Shown here: in pieces, positions 13,901 to 19,900 of the stretch | How the letters are laid out: each line of letters begins with the position of its first letter | How positions within the stretch are numbered: position 1 is the first letter of the stretch | Assembly (NCBI RefSeq): GCF_004364325.1 | Contig: NZ_SOCP01000018.1 | Span: forward strand, 62,001-126,000 | From: Actinophytocola oryzae | GTDB taxonomy: Bacteria > Actinomycetota > Actinomycetes > Mycobacteriales > Pseudonocardiaceae | Direction: 5' to 3' | Length of the DNA: 64,000 nt | Program-made: the position numbers and the translations under genes | Notes under the pieces: generated by a model | Database searches by the model: none | The model's input: only the letters and a program-made list of their open reading frames with translations | What the model was told of the DNA's origin: nothing

Positions 13901-16900
13901 CCGACCCTGCCGGCCGGTGGCGTGCTCGCGCACAGCGTTCTGAGCACCGCCCAGCAGGGGCAGCTGGACCGACAGGGCGCGCACGCGGTCATCGCCGAGG
14001 GCGGGGCCAGCCCCGTCGCGAACCTCCTCGACGCCATCAAGCGCAGCCTCGACCCGCACGCAGCCAGCGAGTACAAGCGGCTCACCGAGGCACTGGACGC
14101 GGCCGCGGGCAAGCGCAGGACGAAGTTCGACCTGAACGGCATCGCCGCGGAGGCGGGGCTGCGGGTGCACGTCCTCGGCGACAAGGGCGACTGGCGGTCC
14201 TACGGGCCGGTCGCCGGCCGGCCGGTGCACGTGGTGGACGCGAACGTCAAGGGTGTGCCGCGCTTCCTCGGCACGAAGCAGGCCGTCGAACTGGGCAGGA
14301 CCGGCGTCGTCTACCCGGGCCCGACGAAGTCGCACGCCGACGGCGCCGACCACCTGGAGCACCGGGGCGAGTTCGAGGTCGAGACGATCGCGGGCCAGCA
14401 CTACGTGCGCGTCTACACCGCCGTGTTCGACACCGCCCTGCCCGGCTCCGAGCACAAGGACGTGCACCAGGACGCGAACGGCAAGGTCACCCCGTCGACC
14501 GGCAAGGCAGGCGTCGCCTGGGTGTCCGGCGGGCGCCCGCTGCGGGCCGTGCAGTGGGTGGCCAAGTACCGCAACGACCAGGTCCAGAAGGGCGAGACGC
14601 ACGCGACGCCGCTGCTGCGCTCGTACCTGGTGCCGCTCGACACCTACCGGAAGGCGAGCGAGAACGCCCGGCCCGAGGGCGTGGACCCCAGCAGGGACCG
14701 GACGCTCAACGTCGACCAGAGCGGCGACGTCAACCAGTTCGGCGTGCGCGGCCCCGACCTGGACGACCTGCGCAAGCACGCGCTCGACGGCTCCCTGGTC
14801 ACCTTCGTGCCGCCGGAGAGCACCGGGCACGCCAGGCCGGACCTGTCCGGTCGCGTGGAGCCCATCTCGGACCTGTACGAGCGCCTCGGCATCAAGCCGG
14901 ACTTCACCTCGACGGCCCTCGGGCCGGACAACGACCCCTGGTTCCGCTGGACGCGCGACCAGGACGGGAAGGTGCGGTTCGACGGCTTCCGCAACGACCC
15001 CAAGCAGCTGCGCGGCCTGGCCGCCCGGTTGCGTGAGGCGTACGTCCTGTGGACCGAGCCGGAGGTCGCCGCCGGTCAGCGCGGGTCGGCCTTCTTCGGC
15101 CCGGACGAGGCGATCCCGGGCGAGAGCAGCGGGAGGGGCGGCAGGGGCAAGGCCCCCGCACCGCATGCCGGCAAGCTGGCGGCGACGCTCAACACCTTCG
15201 TCAACTCCCACGGCCCCACCGCACGCAACCTCGACCAGGTCTCGGACGCGATCCGCCAGGAGATCGGTGGCGCCACCAGGGACCTCGTGGCCCAGGTGGC
15301 TCCCCCGGTCGACCGCGGCCGGGTGTTCACCGAGATCGGCGAGTCGCTGCGCAAGTTCACCGCGTCCGCGGGCTTCACCCGGCCCGCCGAGATGATGGTG
15401 CGCAGGATGAACGGCCCGGACGGGTCGAGCGTGCCGCGTGGCGTCGCGACGCTGCCCGAGCTGGCCGCCTCGATCCAGCGCGGCAACAGCCACCACGGCA
15501 GCTTCCACGACACCGTGATCACCCCGATGGCGAACGCGCTCGCCGACCACGTCGTCACGGACGGTCGGTTCAAGGCCCTGGACGCCTCGACGTTCTCGAA
15601 CCAGCTGCGCGACATCCTGCGGGACACCATCGCGACGCACCTGATCGGCCACTTCGACGAGCTGGCCACCGACCCCGAGCGCGGCGACACCCTCGCTGAG
15701 CACGCCAACCGGGGCGGCCAGAGCGGTTGGCTGTCCGGCCAGCGGCTCACCGAGTTCCTCGACGACGTCATGGCCGACGTGCGCGACGACGTGGGCCTCA
15801 AGACCGCGGTGGCGAACGTGCCGCTGACGATCGACACCACGGCACTGCGGGAGATCGTCCAGGGACCGGTCATCGACGCCGTGCGCAAGGACACCATCGA
15901 CAAGGTCCTCGCCGAGAACCTGGTCGACGTCGACCCCGCCGCGCAACGGAAGCTGTTCGAGGACAGGATTGCCGGCGGGCTCGAGAACTCGGTGCGCGAG
16001 CGGATCAACCGCGACCCGTCCCTGGGGCTCGTCGACCCCCGCTACCGGCGAGGGCTGGCGGACCGCGTCGCCGACACGGCGGCTTCGAACGTCAGCGACG
16101 TGCTGGCGAACCTCCCACTGCGCACGGTGAGCCACGCGCAGGTCGACAGCTTCATGCGCAGGCGGGTGCCCGAGTTCGCGACGATGGCCCAGATCGGCGC
16201 GACGATCGCGACCGACGCGCTGGCGAACAAGGCCGACTTCGACACCAGGACCGGCACGCCGTTCCCCAACGACTTCGGCACGTGGCGCAAGCAGCACGAG
16301 CAGGGCTACACGCAGAAGAACGACCCGGCCGTGTTCAGCCACCACCGCGACGTCGGCGACCGCCTCCGCGAGGTGATCGAGAGCGAGCTGACCGACCCGC
16401 GGCCGGAGTCGGCGAAGAACATCGTGGACGAGCTGAGCCGGGTCGACGAGAAGGCACAGGACGGGCACGACACCCTGGGCAGGAAGTTCGCCGAGGTCAT
16501 CGCGCCGCAGGGCGCCGACAGGCAGACGCGGGCCGGCGAGAGTGGGCCGCCGGTGCTCTACCACGAGCACGCGCAGATGGTGCTGAACCAGTTCCTGTCG
16601 CTGACCAGGGGCGAGGACGACGGCGCCCGGTTCGTCTCCCGCGAGGCCGTGGCCAAGGCGATCCTGTTCCACGACATGGACAAGCTGAACTCGAAGAACC
16701 AGTTCGGCGACGGTCAGGCCCGCCACGACCGCGAGCCGGAGCACCGGGGCGCGGTCCGGTACATGAACCGGCACGAGGGCCTCTGGTCCGGCGAGCGTGA
16801 CTTCCGCCTGGCCCGCGCGATGGTCGACTCGGACCCCATCGGTGGCTACCTGCGCGGCAAGCACGACGCGACGACGGCCTACGAGTTCATCCGCGACCTG

Positions 16901-19900
16901 GCGCACCGGGCGGGCAGGCCGGATGGCAAGGAGGTCACCGCGCAGGACGTGCGGAACTTCTTCGACGAGTTCCACCAGTACTACCAGTCGGACTTCTCGT
17001 CGTACTCGAACCAGTCGGTGTTCGTGAACCCGAAGACCGGCGGGGTGGAGCACGGCAAGGAGTCCGGCCTGACCGGCCTGGCACGCGACGGGAAGTCCGG
17101 CCCGTTCCGCCTGGCGCCGGACCGGCGCCACTTCGAGTACCTCGACACGACGTCCGGCGCCAAGGACAGCTACGCACGCAAGATCACCAGCCTGCGCGGG
17201 TTGTTCGACCGGGACGTCGAGACCGACGACGCCGCCAGGACGGTGACGACCGGCGGTGCCCCGGTGGCCGGTGTCGGCGGAATGCCGTCGTCGTCGAACG
17301 AGAAGTTCCGCGCCAGGAACGACGAGGGCGGGACCATCGAGTTCGGGCGGAAAGCCGTGCTCAGCAGCCGGCTGGGCAGCTCACGCAACGCGCGGGGCCT
17401 GGTGTTCGGGACGCGGGCGCACGCGGAGTCCCTGGACAACTGGGCCAGGAACGCGCGCCGCACCCCGACCGTGGTGCGCAGTGCGGCCGGCGAGACGGCC
17501 CGCGAGGCGCTGGACAGGGTCGCGGAGCGGCCGGAGAGCGTCGTGGCGGCGCCGTGGGAGGACCCGATCTTCGTCGCGGCCGATGTCGACGGGGACCGCT
17601 TCGTCCTGCCCGTCGGCAGCGAGGAGCACCACATCGACGCCCGGCTCAAGCCGGGGGAGTTCGCCAAGGTCCTGGCCGGGGACCCGACGTTCAAGCGGAT
17701 GTACGAGGAGGCCGACGAGCCGTCGATCCTGCTGGTGTCGTCCCACGCGGACGAAGGCACGACCATCAGGAGCCTGCAGGACAAGCTCACCGACCTCGGG
17801 TACCCGCTCGACATCCACACCACCAGGGGTGACGTGGAGACCACCGACGCGGGCCACATCAGCGCAGGCCACAACGCGGGCTGGGCGACCCACGAACGGC
17901 GCGTCGAGAGCAAGACGGTGTACGTGAAGGGGCTGATCGGCAAGAAGCCGGTAAAGCAGCACACGGTCAGGATGACCCGGGTCGTCTGGGGTGCCACCGA
18001 GTACAGCCCCGCGGACCTGGCGGCCATCGCCGAGCGCGCACGCCGGGCCGACCGCGAGCGGGTGGACGGGACGCGCCGCGTCTGGGAGGGCGAGAACCGC
18101 CGCCGCGAGGAGATCTTCCAGCGCGACACGCAGGACCGTGCCCGCCAGGCGGCTGGGCGGTCGGGGGAGACCCGAACGGAGGGTTCGACCCCGGAGTCGG
18201 GTGCGGCGCCGGAGTCGGGTGCGGCCCGCGAGACGCGGCCGGAGCCCGAGCAGGAGCGGGACACCGAGTCGGAGTCCGCGTCGGACCGGGACGAGGAGTC
18301 CGAGTCTGCTTCGGATCGCGAGGAGGAGTCGGACGTCGGCTCGGATCGTGAGGACGAGTCGGACCGGGAGTCGGAGGACGGCTCGGACCGCGAGTCCGCA
18401 GGCGAGTCGGAGGCGCGGCCGCAGGCCGGGTCGTCGCGTCTGGACGATCAGGCCGATGAGGCTGATGTTCGGCGTAGGGCTGAGGATGAGCGTCGGGCGG
18501 AGGCGTTGCGTCAGGCTGAGCGGGATCGTGAGGTTCAGGCCAAGGAGAAGGCCGAGCGGGAGGCTCGTGAGCGTCAGGCCGAACTTGACCGTGAGGCTGA
18601 TGTTCGGCGTAAGGCTGAGGATGAGCGTCGGGCCGAGGCGTTGCGTCAGGCCGAGCGGGACCGTGAGGTTCAGGCCAAGGAGAAGGCCGAGCGGGAGGCT
18701 CGTGAGCGTCAGGCCGAACTTGACCGTGAGGCTGATGTTCGGCGTAAGGCTGAGGATGAGCGTCGGGCCGAGGCGTTGCGTCAGGCCGAGCGGGACCGTG
18801 AGGCTCAGGCCAAGGACAAAGCCGAGCGGGAAGCCCGCGAGCGCGAGGCTCGGCAGCAGGAAGCGATCGACAACGACCCCACCGTGATCGCGGCCCGTGC
18901 GGCGTACGCCGAGGCCAAGCGGCGGGCTGAGGAGTCGGCGGCCGCGTACGACCGGCTCGTCGAGGAGATGGCCGAGTCGCGACGCAAGGACGAGATGCGT
19001 CGTGAGGAGGAGGCCGCCGCGGCCCGCCGCCGGGACGAGGAGGCCGAGGCCCGCCGGCGCGAGGAGGAGTTGGCGGAGATCAACCGCCTCGCGGAGGAGG
19101 CCCGCAAGGCGACCAAGGAACGTGAGGAGGCCGACCGCCGGGCCGGCGAGAGCCGGAGCCGGGCCGACGCGCAGTGGGACTCGGCGTACGACGCACAGCG
19201 TCGCGCCAACGAGACGGCGCATGACTCGGCCTCCGAGAACGGCTACGCCGAGGGGTGGCGCGAGGCCCGTGACCGGGCCCGCGAGGAGGCCAGGGCCCGC
19301 AACCGCGACGCGTCGTGGCGCCAGGAGATGCGGAACAACCCCGAGGCGTGGCGTGACCGGCGTGCGGAGGCCCGCGAGGAGGCCCGCCGACGCCAACAGG
19401 CCGAGGAGGACGCCCGCAGGCAGGAGGAGGCCGCCGCGGCCCGCGAGCAGGAGCGTCAGCGCCAGGACGAGGACGAGCCCGGACACACCCAGCAGGAGCA
19501 GCCCCGCGGGGAGCAGCCCCGCCAGGAGCAGTCCCGTAACGAGCAGTCTCGGCAGGAGGAGTCCCGCCAGGAGGAGTCCCAGCAGGAGGAACCGGCCACC
19601 GAGAACCTCGACGACCCCAGGGGCTACTACGCCGCCCTTGACCTCGAGCCAACCGCCTCCGAGGACCAGATCAAGAAGGCGCGCCGGAAGATGGCGCTCA
19701 AGTGGCACCCGGACAAGAACCCCGGCGTCGACACCAACGCCGAGATGGCCAAGGTCTCAGAGGCCTACGAGATCCTGTCCGACAAGGAGAAGCGCAAGGA
19801 GTACGACGACTACCGCCGCATGGCCAAGGACGCGGCCGAGGCGGCGAGGCAGTTCCGCGAGGCGGCCTCCCGGCACGAGTCGTCGACCCGGCAACCCGGC

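Noticed and set aside
12145..15036. 963-residue plus-strand frame overlapping the giant gene
   Set aside because: Arg/Gly/Ala-rich shadow frame; the real frame carries the catalytic motifs.
14360..15060. ADP-ribosyltransferase domain in the giant protein
   Set aside because: Some segments (VYTAVFDT, GVAWVSGGRPLRAVQW) hint at it, but I could not identify the R-S-E or H-Y-E catalytic set, so it is left unassigned.
11927..17131. 1,734-residue open frame on the minus strand opposite the giant gene
   Set aside because: Antisense shadow caused by high GC and third-position bias; low-complexity Arg/Val/Leu composition, no start signal and no domain.
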